Shown here: piece after piece, positions 1 to 6,438 of the stretch
Layout of the letters: every line of letters starts with the position of its first letter
Numbering within the stretch: the first letter of the stretch is position 1
Source of the DNA: Anaerolineae bacterium
GTDB lineage: Bacteria > Chloroflexota > Anaerolineae > JAFGEY01
DNA: 8,024 nt
NCBI GenBank assembly: GCA_016931365.1
Contig: JAFGEY010000521.1
Location: 1-8,024 of the forward strand
Direction: 5' to 3'
Notes under the pieces: generated by a model
Databases searched by the model: none
What the model was told of the DNA's origin: nothing
The model's input: only the letters and a program-made list of their open reading frames with translations
Made by a program: the position numbers and the translations under genes

Positions 1-59
1 AGAACATCACCCTGAACGGAATCCCGGTGTTTTTCCGGGATGGAGTGAAGGGTCTCTGA
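1..59 (+). CDS. 3' end of an unidentified protein-coding gene
   Basis: An open frame enters from the left edge (first full codon at 3) and ends at TGA 57-59. It gives the C-terminal residues NITLNGIPVFFRDGVKGL. The fragment is too short for family assignment. It is convergent with the lipoprotein gene whose stop is at 103-105. The 43-bp gap between them has only a weak 6-bp inverted repeat (TAAGCC at 72-77, GGCTTA at 100-105) with a 22-nt loop and no convincing T tract, so no terminator is called. Confidence 0.5.
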   Translation, partial: NITLNGIPVFFRDGVKGL

Positions 60-102
60 TTGTGCCACTTCTAAGCCGTTTGTCTATAAGCATCATCTTG
101 GC

Positions 103-624
103 TTACTTTTCTTCGATACGGATTGTTTTGATGAGGTCGCCCGGCGCGGTTGCCGTCTGAGGATCACGGATGGTGATCGACAGCAGCACATCCAACCCTT
201 CGATGACTTTGCCGAAGACGGCGTGCCGGCCATCCAGCCACGATGTCTCCACAAAGGTGATGAAGAACTGGCTGCCGTTGGTATTGGCACCCGCGTTCGC
301 CATCGAGAGCACGCCAGGGCCATCGTGCCGCAGTGTGGCATCGAACTCATCGGCAAAGCGGTAACCCGGCCCGCCGCGCCCGGTCCCGGTGGGATCGCCC
401 GCCTGGGCCATGAAGTCGGCGATGACGCGGTGGAAGGTCGTGTTGTCGTAGAAGCCCTCGCGCGCGAGGAAGACGAAGTTGTTCACGGTGTTGGGGACTT
501 TGTCGGCGTACAGCTCGGCGACAATGTCGCCTTTCTCCGTCTCGATCGTGGCGACGTACTGCTTCGCCGGATCAATGACCATCGCCGGTGGCGCGGTGTA
601 CATATTGTTACGATCTGCTGGATT
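103..624 (-). repeat. Duplicated cyclophilin module, copy 1 (within the lipoprotein gene)
   Basis: This 522-bp segment encodes the last 173 residues of the lipoprotein and is a direct repeat of 1470-1991. The two translations align without gaps and match at 143 of 173 positions by manual count. Long stretches, such as the block from ATIETEKG to TTFHRVI, differ at a single residue. The most variable part is the N-terminal approach to the domain and the loop before the last strand. An in situ tandem duplication, possibly kept similar by gene conversion, is the simplest explanation. Confidence 0.85.
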
Positions 625-1464
625 TTTTGGCATAGCTATCGCTCCTTGTTCGGTGAATTCGGTGGGTGCCCCACCACTTAACGCTTCTTCAATAAGACGC
701 CGGATTGAAGTCGGGTCGTTGCCCAGCACTTGCTGGCCGTTGACGAAGAACGTCGGCGTCGCGGTGACGCCTCTCTGATAGGCTACCATCGACGCATCGA
801 GAGCCGCGTCGACGTAACGAGCGCCCGCTTTGCAGGCGGTAAACTGCTCGATATTCAAGTCAATTTCGTGAGCAGACGCAGCAAGATCGAACCTACCGGC
901 GCCGATTCCGGCAAAGACGGCGTGCTCGTAGGCGAAATAGCGCCCCTGCTCGGCAGCGCACATCGCTGCCGCGAGGTATTCTTGCGATTCGGCGCGGTTG
1001 AAGGCCATCATGTGCCCGACGTAGCGCACTTTCCCGGTCGCCACGTACTCCTGGAGAATGCCTTCCAGATTGTCGGTGTTGAAGGCGCGGCAGTGCCCGC
1101 AGAAGATCTCGCTGAACTCCATCACCGTGACCGGCGCATCCTCCGCGCCCAGCGAGGGGAACCAGCGGGTTCCGGCAGGGCCGGGATAGCGCACGGTCGC
1201 CGCGCCGTCGTTGTATGGCGTCCCCGTCAGCCCCAGGAACGACTCGGAGTCTGCAAAAACGATCTCCGCCCCTTCGGCTTCATTCGGGGCAAGCTCAGCA
1301 ACCGCGGCGACGGTGGGCGTCGGTTCGGGAGGCGTGGGTGTCGATGTCGGCGGAGGTTGGGTTGCGGTAGGCGCCACGACATTCGGGGTCGCCGTGCATC
1401 CCGCTACTAACACCACGAAAAGCACAATCATCAAGGCTCGTTGCCAGAGGCCAGTTACGTTCAT
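103..1464 (-). CDS. Lipoprotein: DsbA-like thioredoxin domain fused to a cyclophilin peptidyl-prolyl isomerase
   Basis: This 453-aa protein should be exported, lipidated and held on the outer face of the membrane, where it could both oxidise or isomerise disulfides and isomerise prolyl bonds. Residues 1-23 are a lipoprotein signal ending in the lipobox VAGC (Cys23). A Ser/Thr/Pro-rich linker covers about 24-55. A thioredoxin-fold DsbA-like domain covers about 90-265, with CGHC at 122-125, extra cysteines at 169 and 211, and the cis-proline loop ATPTFF (Pro237). A cyclophilin domain covers about 300-453 with FHR 344-346, FMAQAG 351-356, SMAN 387-390, GSQFFIT 397-403 and WLDGRH 409-414, so the known cyclophilin active-site residues are present. 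The frame stays open 48 codons further upstream, but that part lies inside the preceding gene in another frame. The ATG at 1464, directly followed by the signal peptide and preceded by TAGGA, is the start. It lies 5 bp after the upstream cyclophilin gene, so the two are co-transcribed. The domain order is unusual; substrates are unknown. Confidence 0.9.
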   Translation of the reverse strand: MNVTGLWQRALMIVLFVVLVAGCTATPNVVAPTATQPPPTSTPTPPEPTPTVAAVAELAPNEAEGAEIVFADSESFLGLTGTPYNDGAATVRYPGPAGTRWFPSLGAEDAPVTVMEFSEIFCGHCRAFNTDNLEGILQEYVATGKVRYVGHMMAFNRAESQEYLAAAMCAAEQGRYFAYEHAVFAGIGAGRFDLAASAHEIDLNIEQFTACKAGARYVDAALDASMVAYQRGVTATPTFFVNGQQVLGNDPTSIRRLIEEALSGGAPTEFTEQGAIAMPKNPADRNNMYTAPPAMVIDPAKQYVATIETEKGDIVAELYADKVPNTVNNFVFLAREGFYDNTTFHRVIADFMAQAGDPTGTGRGGPGYRFADEFDATLRHDGPGVLSMANAGANTNGSQFFITFVETSWLDGRHAVFGKVIEGLDVLLSITIRDPQTATAPGDLIKTIRIEEK

Positions 1465-1469
1465 CCGTC

Positions 1470-1991
1470 CTACCGCTCCTCGATACGAATCGTCTTGATG
1501 AGGTCGCCGGGCGTGGTCGACATCTGGGGATCGCGGATGCTGATCGAGAACAGCACGTCCAGTCCCTCGGTCACTTTGCCGAAGACGGTGTGCTTGCCAT
1601 CCAGCCACGGCGTCGCCACATAAGTGATGAAGAATTGGCTGCCGTTGGTGTTCGTCCCGGAGTTCGCCATCGACAGCACGCCGGGTCCATCGTGCGTGAG
1701 GGTCGCATCGAATTCATCGGCGAACTGGTAGCCCGGCCCGCCCATTCCCGTGCCGGTGGGATCGCCCGCCTGGGCCATGAAGTCGACAATGACCCGGTGG
1801 AACGTGGTGTTGTCGTAGAAACCCTCGCGCGCGAGGAAGACAAAGTTGTTGACGGTGTTCGGGACTTTGTCGGCGTACAGCTCGGCGACGATGTTCCCCT
1901 TCTCCGTCTCGATGGTGGCGATGTACTTCCTGGTTGGATCGATCGTCATGGACGGCGCTGCCGCGTACATCCCGTTCCGCGAGACCGGATT
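1470..1991 (-). repeat. Duplicated cyclophilin module, copy 2
   Basis: This is the partner of 103-624: 522 bp, same length, no indels, with the encoded residues NP(V/A)xRN through IRIEE(R/K) aligned end to end. Here the module follows a transmembrane anchor instead of a DsbA-like domain, so the duplication was combined with a change of N-terminal partner. Confidence 0.85.
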
Positions 1992-2312
1992 TGTGGGCAT
2001 ATCGGGATTGGCGACCGGCGGGGACTCAGGGATCGGGGTCGCTACCGACTCCACATTCTTGCCCTGATTCAGAATCCACACCAGACCCACGATCAACAGG
2101 ATCACAATCCCCGCGATGCCCACGATCCACCACCATTTTTGTGTCTTGGCGGGCGCGCCTTTTTTCCCGCCGGACGCTGCCGGCTTCTTGTTCACCGAGG
2201 ATTTCTTCGTGGACGCCGGCGCACCGGGGCGCTTTTGCGCCGCGCCAGAGTTTCTCTGTGCCATACTCGAACGTTTCTTGGCGGCTGCTGCGCGTTTCTT
2301 AGACTTGGACAT
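1470..2312 (-). CDS. Membrane-anchored cyclophilin-type peptidyl-prolyl cis-trans isomerase
   Basis: This 280-aa protein has a Lys/Ala/Ser-rich N-terminus (1-58, strongly basic), one transmembrane segment (about 60-81, [20 protein letters not shown]), a short linker rich in Pro, and a cyclophilin domain (about 125-280). Active-site motifs are FHR 171-173, FMAQAG 178-183, SMAN 214-217, GSQFFIT 224-230 and WLDGKH 236-241, matching the Arg, Phe, Gln, Asn, Trp and His set of active cyclophilins. The basic N-terminus implies N-in/C-out topology, so the enzyme would catalyse prolyl isomerisation outside the membrane. The start ATG at 2312 has a strong ribosome-binding site (GGAGGA, 2316-2321). The stop TAG lies 5 bp before the next gene, which carries a close copy of the same domain on a lipid anchor. 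The two are probably a duplicated extracytoplasmic foldase pair in one operon. Confidence 0.9.
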   Translation of the reverse strand: MSKSKKRAAAAKKRSSMAQRNSGAAQKRPGAPASTKKSSVNKKPAASGGKKGAPAKTQKWWWIVGIAGIVILLIVGLVWILNQGKNVESVATPIPESPPVANPDMPTNPVSRNGMYAAAPSMTIDPTRKYIATIETEKGNIVAELYADKVPNTVNNFVFLAREGFYDNTTFHRVIVDFMAQAGDPTGTGMGGPGYQFADEFDATLTHDGPGVLSMANSGTNTNGSQFFITYVATPWLDGKHTVFGKVTEGLDVLFSISIRDPQMSTTPGDLIKTIRIEER

Positions 2313-2339
2313 AGTTCCTCCACACTTGAGTTTGTCTGG

Positions 2340-2345
2340 ATTTTA
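2340..2345 (-). promoter_or_regulatory. Possible -10 element for the cyclophilin pair
   Basis: On the minus strand TAAAAT (ATTTTA at 2340-2345) lies about 28 bp upstream of the ATG at 2312. This would give a short leader that contains the GGAGGA site. The hexamer 17 bp further upstream (CTGGCG) matches the -35 consensus at only three positions. Transcription from the transporter gene reading through is equally possible. Confidence 0.25.
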
Positions 2346-2416
2346 GCCCATTTCGGTGGAAACGCCAGAGGCGGGTTATGCCGACCACGAATGTAGAACG
2401 AATAAGCGAATGGGCT
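2345..2416. repeat. Inverted repeat between the transporter and cyclophilin genes
   Basis: AGCCCATT at 2345-2352 is the exact inverse complement of AATGGGCT at 2409-2416; beyond these 8 bp a CG dinucleotide also pairs after one unpaired T. The arms are 56 nt apart. It could fold in the transcript leader upstream of the cyclophilin gene, but no T tract follows on either strand, so it is not a standard terminator. Confidence 0.4.
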
Positions 2417-2432
2417 CCTGGTCTACGTTTGC

Positions 2433-2510
2433 GCCTCGCTCACTGCCCCCGTCCCTATGCCTCGCTCACTACCCCAGCCCCTATACCTCGCTCACTGCCC
2501 CCGTCCCGGG
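2433..2510. repeat. 26-bp tandem repeat, three units, spanning the transporter stop codon
   Basis: Three adjacent 26-bp units lie at 2433-2458, 2459-2484 and 2485-2510. All share the core CCTCGCTCACT. Unit 2 differs from unit 1 at three positions; unit 3 differs at its first base and last three bases. The stop codon of the minus-strand transporter gene (2481-2483) is formed inside unit 2, so the repeat has shaped the C-terminus (residues AVSEV). Because 26 is not a multiple of three, gain or loss of a unit would change the reading frame past this point. Confidence 0.85.
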
Positions 2511-3668
2511 GGCAGGCAAGCCGATGAGGAGCGCCAACGGTCCCAAAAGCAAAAGCCACATCGTCGCTTGCAGGCCAAAGCGCCCGGCGATCACCCCCAG
2601 TCCCCACGGGATGAGCGCCCCGACGAAACCGAAGATGTTGTCCGCCGCCATCGTCGTGCCGCTCTGCCCTGGCATCGTCGAATAGAGCTGCGCCTTGAGG
2701 ATCGAGTACCACCCGGCGTTGAACAAGCCCAACAATCCCAGCAGCGCCAACTTGACGCCGAACGCGGGGACGAGCAGAAACGCGGGGAACAACACCAGCT
2801 TGACGGCGGCGCTGAGCCGTAGATAGCGCAGCCCCGGCACACGCTCCAGCAGCGGGATGAGCAAGACGTCGCCGAGCAGCCCCACCCCGGTCCAGACGGC
2901 CACCGCCGTCGCCGCCTGCCCCGCCGTGACGCCGACCACATCCACGAAGTAGAGTGCCAGATAGCCCAGGAGCACGTCCAGCATCAGATCAGAGAACTGC
3001 AACAGCACCAGCCAGCGCAAGACCGCGCCGCGTTTCAGCGCACGCCACACGCCTGCGAAAGCGACTTTGAGGTCGACGGCTTCTTCTGTACATCCGTTAG
3101 CAAAGCGGAAGCGCGATGCGAGCAACAGCAAGAGCAGCGCCAGCGTCGCAAACCCGGCGAACAAGACGCGCCACCCCATCCCCAGGGCCACCGCCGCGCC
3201 CAACGCCAGCGGCCCCGCCACCACGCCCACCGACCCGGCGAGCGTCCAACGGGCCATATTTTGCTCGTGGCGGCCGGGATCGACGTCCATCAACGTGGCC
3301 TGCGAGAGGCTCACGAACGCGCCGGACGCCGGATAGAAAAGGATGAACGACAGCAGCAACAGCGCAAAGCTGTCGCTCACGCTCGTGAGGAGAAGGCTCA
3401 GGCAGAAGAGCACGCCGCCGCCCAGCACCAGCGCGCGCCGCTTCCACGCATCGCCCAGGACGCCCAAAAACGGCTCGACGACGCTGCTCACCATCGCGGG
3501 CACGCCGAGCAGCATCCCGATTTGCGCGTAGCTCAGTCCCAGGTCGGCGCGAAGCAACGGCCACGCGGCCTCCCGCGCACCGTAGACGAACTCATCGAGA
3601 CATTCAATAAGCAGCAGCGTCAGGATGAACAGGCCCAGGCGAGAGGGACGGCGACGGTGGTGGGTCAT
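2481..3668 (-). CDS. Major facilitator superfamily (MFS) transporter
   Basis: This 395-aa integral membrane protein is almost entirely hydrophobic segments, consistent with the 12-helix MFS fold. The loop between helices 2 and 3 carries the MFS signature as GVLGDAWKRRA (residues 69-79). The N-terminal part (EFVYGAREAAWPLL then LGLSYAQIG, residues 26-51) resembles the fosmidomycin-resistance-type branch of drug exporters, though this is only a pattern resemblance and the substrate cannot be predicted. The start ATG at 3668 follows GGGAG with a 7-nt spacer. It is transcribed away from the 128-aa gene and towards the cyclophilin genes, 168 bp upstream of the first. Its final codons and stop fall inside a 26-bp tandem repeat, so the C-terminus may differ from that of homologues. 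Confidence 0.88.
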   Translation of the reverse strand: MTHHRRRPSRLGLFILTLLLIECLDEFVYGAREAAWPLLRADLGLSYAQIGMLLGVPAMVSSVVEPFLGVLGDAWKRRALVLGGGVLFCLSLLLTSVSDSFALLLLSFILFYPASGAFVSLSQATLMDVDPGRHEQNMARWTLAGSVGVVAGPLALGAAVALGMGWRVLFAGFATLALLLLLLASRFRFANGCTEEAVDLKVAFAGVWRALKRGAVLRWLVLLQFSDLMLDVLLGYLALYFVDVVGVTAGQAATAVAVWTGVGLLGDVLLIPLLERVPGLRYLRLSAAVKLVLFPAFLLVPAFGVKLALLGLLGLFNAGWYSILKAQLYSTMPGQSGTTMAADNIFGFVGALIPWGLGVIAGRFGLQATMWLLLLGPLALLIGLPAPGTGAVSEV

Positions 3669-3675
3669 CGATAAG

Positions 3676-3706
3676 CTCCCAATGATTGACTTATAGATTG
3701 GGGGAG
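3676..3706. promoter_or_regulatory. Imperfect palindrome overlapping the -35 element (possible operator)
   Basis: CTCCCAAT at 3676-3683 pairs with ATTGGGGGAG at 3697-3706, apart from two extra G residues in the right arm. The -35 hexamer of the rightward promoter (3686-3691) sits in the centre, and the left arm contains the Shine-Dalgarno sequence of the leftward transporter gene. A regulator binding here could affect both divergent genes. It could instead be a small hairpin in the transporter mRNA leader. Confidence 0.35.
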
Positions 3707-3714
3707 TATATAAT
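3686..3714 (+). promoter_or_regulatory. Strong sigma70-type promoter reading rightward
   Basis: TTGACT (3686-3691), a 17-bp spacer and a perfect TATAAT (3709-3714) lie 37 bp upstream of the ATG of the 128-aa gene. Transcription should start near 3721. It points towards the cassette array, so read-through past 4137 could supply the promoter that integron cassettes usually lack. Confidence 0.75.
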
Positions 3715-3750
3715 AATTTTATTGGAAAACAACCTCAAGGGACATCTTTT

Positions 3751-4137
3751 ATGCGCGTGCGTTTGACCCTGAAGCCCGGACAACGAGGAACGAAACAGTT
3801 GGTCGAAGAATACGGCGACCGGCTGGTCTGCGTGCGTTATCGCTATGACAGCGAGCAGCGCAAACGTTACAAGACTGTGGAACTGATTGTGGACGAGGCC
3901 GAATGGCTAGATCAGCTAGCGCCGGTCGATGCGTTGATGGTGGGCGTGTTGGTAGCGCGCGAGGAAACTGAATTGCGCACGCAGGTCAAAGCGGAGGGCG
4001 GGCATTGGAATCCAGAGCGGCAAGTGTGGGAATTGCGCTATGATCGGGTAAAGCGGCTGGGGCTGGAAGGGCGTCTGGTCCGCGACACGCTGGGCGACTA
4101 TGAGGTTTTTGCATACGATGTAGGAAATGAGGGATAG
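3751..4137 (+). CDS. Conserved hypothetical protein, 128 aa, unknown function
   Basis: This small, charged, soluble protein has no signal peptide or membrane segment. Its start ATG follows AAGGGA (3737-3742) with an 8-nt spacer. Two blocks stand out: residues 15-47 (TKQLVEEYGDRLVCVRYRYD and a following KTVELIV strand) and residues 83-109 (GGHWNPERQVWEL, then LGLEGRLV). From memory, proteins with this pair of motifs recur in many unrelated bacteria, often in accessory regions, without assigned function; this could not be checked here. The GG-x-W-(N/D)-P-E-x-x-x-W pattern also resembles short motifs of small DNA- or helicase-associated domains, but that is only a resemblance. It has the strongest promoter visible in the window and is the last GC-rich gene before the cassette array. 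It is far too short for, and lacks the Arg-His-Arg-Tyr motifs of, an integron integrase. Confidence 0.8.
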   Translation: MRVRLTLKPGQRGTKQLVEEYGDRLVCVRYRYDSEQRKRYKTVELIVDEAEWLDQLAPVDALMVGVLVAREETELRTQVKAEGGHWNPERQVWELRYDRVKRLGLEGRLVRDTLGDYEVFAYDVGNEG

Positions 4138-4301
4138 TCTATACATCTATAGGTAGATGCGCAGGTGCAGCATATAGCGATAGAGGCCTTGCGTATCCAG
4201 GGATAGATGCGCAAAGGCTATACGCCGCATATAGGTATAGATAGACCGGGCGGCGATTATACAGGAGTGTATGCGAGTGTATATAGTCCGGATAATTACA
4301 T
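4138..4301. other. TATAG-rich non-coding stretch before the first core site (candidate attI or degenerate recombination region)
   Basis: No credible gene is present. The word TATAG or its complement CTATA occurs repeatedly throughout. Two direct repeats are visible: TAGATGCGCA at 4154-4163 and 4204-4213, and GCATATAG-N2-ATAGA at 4170-4184 and 4227-4241. Together these look like an imperfect duplication about 50-57 bp apart. The segment abuts the first GTTGGGC core site, which has no inverse GCCCAAC partner to its left, so it is not a normal attC. This is the position where attI would lie in a complete integron. GATAAT at 4291-4296 could be a weak -10 element, but its -35 is poor. Confidence 0.4.
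4186..4218. repeat. Stable hairpin in the pre-array region
   Basis: GCCTTGCGTAT (4186-4196) pairs with ATGCGCAAAGGC (4207-4218), with one bulged A and one wobble pair, around a 10-nt loop. No T tract follows, so it is not a classical terminator. It is formed partly by the second copy of the TAGATGCGCA repeat. Confidence 0.5.
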
Positions 4302-4311
4302 GTTGGGCGGC
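4302..4311 (+). other. Integron core site (first recombination junction, G^TTGGGC)
   Basis: GTTGGGC fits the integron core consensus GTTRRRY, and the ten bases GTTGGGCGGC are identical to those at 7204-7213 and 7938-7947. Its location, just before the first cassette gene and at the switch from backbone to AT-rich cassette DNA, marks it as the left end of the array. Recombination would occur between 4302 and 4303. Confidence 0.75.
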
Positions 4312-4336
4312 ATAGTTGATTATCCCGAACCATATT

Positions 4337-4343
4337 AAAGGAG
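4337..4343 (+). promoter_or_regulatory. Ribosome-binding site of the zinc-ribbon gene
   Basis: AAAGGAG lies 9 nt before the ATG at 4353, inside the cassette and 29 bp after its core site. The first cassette gene therefore brings its own translation signal. Confidence 0.7.
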
Positions 4344-4352
4344 CAGAATAAC

Positions 4353-4604
4353 ATGGCTAAATTTATCTGCACGAATCCAAGTTGTGGGTTCATTGAAAAC
4401 GTATCTGGATACAGTGACGCGAAATATTGTCCTAAGTGTAAAACCTTATCGATTGAGATAACAGGAAAATACCCTGCGTACAGGTGTGAATCCTGTGCTC
4501 AAATCACAATACTTGAGAACGTAGCTGATCCATCTAAACTACCAAAAACCAAGTGCGGTTTTTGCGGCAATGTTGCTATTCTAATTAAGGGCTCGTGGAT
4601 TTGA
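4353..4604 (+). CDS. Small double zinc-ribbon protein, unknown function
   Basis: This 83-aa protein has eight cysteines arranged as four knuckles: Cys6/Cys11 (CTNPSC), Cys26/Cys29 (CPKC), Cys45/Cys48 (CESC) and Cys68/Cys71 (CGFC). The spacing predicts two zinc ribbons, about residues 4-32 and 43-74. Such proteins usually bind nucleic acid or a protein partner. There is no signal peptide or membrane segment. A good ribosome-binding site (AAAGGAG) precedes the ATG. It is the first gene of cassette 1, 145 bp before the metallopeptidase and on the same strand, so it may serve as a nucleic-acid or protein adaptor for it; that link is inferred from position only. It matches no named family that I recognise. 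Confidence 0.8.
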   Translation: MAKFICTNPSCGFIENVSGYSDAKYCPKCKTLSIEITGKYPAYRCESCAQITILENVADPSKLPKTKCGFCGNVAILIKGSWI

Positions 4605-4749
4605 CCTTTAAGCGCACTAATAAAAAGCCTCGCAACCATCGGAATATCAACAGAGAATGCCATCACCTCTGCGGATGACAACTTCGTTTCTGGGCACCTG
4701 AGCATCAAGTGGTAGTGCGATGATCGGTTCCCCAAGCTAGGATTTGCTA

Positions 4750-6417
4750 ATGTTATCATTAAGTGGAAGCCAGAAAACGCGCCTTGCGACACTACAGAAA
4801 AGTTCGTTTTACCACTTTTGTAAAATGCATGGATATGCACCAGCTGAGCACGAGGAGTTTTTATTGCAATTAGTGAAAAACGATTTGCAGCGAATCGCAA
4901 CAGCGCAGGGGTATGATTCATATAATCAGTATCCCGATGATATGAAGTCTGTGATTGATTCTACAGACTACTGGACTGTTACGAGTAACGAACACAAAAG
5001 ACGAGCTTCCCAAATAGCCGAGGACATCGTTAAAGTCCAAGACCTCTTGCCGATTAATTGGGACTATGTCAGGAATTTAGCCGACGAATTGGAAATTGGG
5101 TATGCAAATAAGGATGAGCTAATTCGAAATGTAATAACTGCCTTGCCACACATTCCTATGTTTGAAGTCGATTTCAATGCATTCGTCGGCAAGGAGTTGC
5201 TCCTCGATAACATCCCGTGTGTATGTGTCCATGAGTCATTGCCCACAGCAAGTAGAAGCTTGATTGATGTTCTTAGCAATGGAATGTTCCATTTTAACCC
5301 TGATCGGAATGGAGTCGAACTCAGAAATCCAGCTGAACTGATGGAAATCGGTAGAAAACAATGGTTCATGGAAGCGTGCAAGACCTGCATGGATATGGTT
5401 TTGGGCAGGTCGACCGGCGGATACCTGGAACGTGAAGCCTGTGCGAGCCTGTCGATACCTGAATTATTCCTGCCTATACGCACAATGACAGCAACAGCAC
5501 ACTACTTTACATGGTTTCACGAGTACGGTCACTTGCTTATGGGGCACCTGCAACGGGATCCGTGCCATGAAATTGAATATGAAGCGGATGCTTTCGCATT
5601 GCGCATCGTTGAGGCAACTGCATCTAACGACCTTCGAGGGCCATACGTGAGATTTGGAGCATTTTCCCTCCTGACTATTCTCCACCTTATCGAAACGGTG
5701 GAAAATGTTAAAGAGTCTATATCCCACCCCCCTGCGAAGAAAAGAATAAGTCGCCTGTTACGTATGGTAAAGGAAGAAGACGTTGATGCCGTACGCAGTG
5801 TTGTATCATCAATGATCACTTTGGTACAAGCTGTAGCCGAACATTATTACCTTGCCCCAAGTGAATTGGATGCTCTCAATGCGAACATAATTAAGTTGGA
5901 TAAATTATTCGCGGAAAATCTTGACAAAATTGTTGGTGATATCAACGTCATAAATGCCACTTTCCCTCTTTGCGTGGAAATTGTCTCGCATCCCCTTCTT
6001 TCCTGTTTGCCAACGCAGGTTCAAATTTATGAGCTAAGACATTGCATAGGGACTTTTCTGCTTAGGTTTATTTCATTTGGAGAGATTGACGATTTACATT
6101 TTCTTTTAGGTTGTCTCGAATTCTTAGATTTGGCCGAAAATGGCCATTTGCGTTCAGGTTTTCGTCAAGCTACGTTGTCCGATCTCGAAGCTCAAATACT
6201 GGACAGCTATAGGAAGACCCAAAAAAGTTACTATCTTGATCGTGCAAACCAAGTGCGAAATGAAATTAAAAGAGTGGCGAGCCAAGAAGAAATAGAACAA
6301 AAAAAAGATAAAGTCATTCGGTTCGGAAACAGGTTCATAAAAATTGGCTTTATAATTTTTGTCTTGGGAATAATAATGATCATCTTCGTTATCGCAATAA
6401 ACATTGGTGTAAGATAG
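4750..6417 (+). CDS. Tail-anchored HEXXH zinc metallopeptidase (gluzincin-like)
   Basis: This 555-aa protein probably cleaves a cytoplasmic protein substrate at the membrane. The catalytic signature is HEYGH at residues 257-261, followed by another GH (265-266), then EYEADAFA (276-283) whose Glu278 is the likely third zinc ligand. A later SHPPAKKR motif (about 325-332) resembles the HPP-x-x-x-R element seen after the active site in M48-type and some Lit-like peptidases. ImmA/IrrE-type (M78) enzymes share the HExGH...EAD(x)FA layout, so the family is uncertain. Residues about 355-515 are mostly helical-looking and unrecognised. A basic stretch (about 518-530) precedes one hydrophobic segment (about 529-552) ending at the C-terminus, so the catalytic domain should face the cytoplasm. 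ATG 4750 is chosen: AGGA at 4739-4742 is correctly spaced for it, while the TTG at 4744 is too close, and an in-frame TAG lies at 4738. The next gene follows after 21 bp. Confidence 0.88.
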   Translation: MLSLSGSQKTRLATLQKSSFYHFCKMHGYAPAEHEEFLLQLVKNDLQRIATAQGYDSYNQYPDDMKSVIDSTDYWTVTSNEHKRRASQIAEDIVKVQDLLPINWDYVRNLADELEIGYANKDELIRNVITALPHIPMFEVDFNAFVGKELLLDNIPCVCVHESLPTASRSLIDVLSNGMFHFNPDRNGVELRNPAELMEIGRKQWFMEACKTCMDMVLGRSTGGYLEREACASLSIPELFLPIRTMTATAHYFTWFHEYGHLLMGHLQRDPCHEIEYEADAFALRIVEATASNDLRGPYVRFGAFSLLTILHLIETVENVKESISHPPAKKRISRLLRMVKEEDVDAVRSVVSSMITLVQAVAEHYYLAPSELDALNANIIKLDKLFAENLDKIVGDINVINATFPLCVEIVSHPLLSCLPTQVQIYELRHCIGTFLLRFISFGEIDDLHFLLGCLEFLDLAENGHLRSGFRQATLSDLEAQILDSYRKTQKSYYLDRANQVRNEIKRVASQEEIEQKKDKVIRFGNRFIKIGFIIFVLGIIMIIFVIAINIGVR

Positions 6418-6438
6418 TCTTAATAGGATGTACAAAAA

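Noticed and set aside
72..105. Inverted repeat TAAGCC/GGCTTA between convergent genes as a terminator
   Set aside because: The stem is only 6 bp, the loop is 22 nt and no T tract follows; not convincing.
730..1410. Long plus-strand open frames opposite the lipoprotein, cyclophilin and transporter genes
   Set aside because: They are Arg/Gly/Ala-rich shadows typical of GC-rich coding DNA read on the wrong strand; the minus-strand products have clear domains.
1465..1608. N-terminal extension of the lipoprotein (48 extra codons)
   Set aside because: It overlaps the end of the upstream cyclophilin gene in another frame, looks compositionally like a shadow, and would bury the signal peptide; the ATG at 1464 with lipobox at Cys23 is far better.
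3751..4137. 128-aa protein as the missing integron integrase
   Set aside because: It is about a third of the needed length and lacks the tyrosine-recombinase catalytic residues.
4247..4254. Additional core site at CGGGCGGC
   Set aside because: It shares GGGCGGC with the real core sites but lacks the GTT needed for recombination.
4139..4393. Minus-strand open frame of 84 codons over the pre-array region
   Set aside because: Its sequence is Tyr/Leu/Cys-rich because of the TATAG repeats, it overlaps the start of the zinc-ribbon gene, and it resembles no protein.
4499..4921. Minus-strand open frame of 140 codons across the zinc-ribbon/peptidase junction
   Set aside because: It is antisense to the 3' end of one supported gene and the 5' end of another, shows no recognisable motif, and runs against the cassette orientation. 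It could be a remnant, so it is noted in the findings only.
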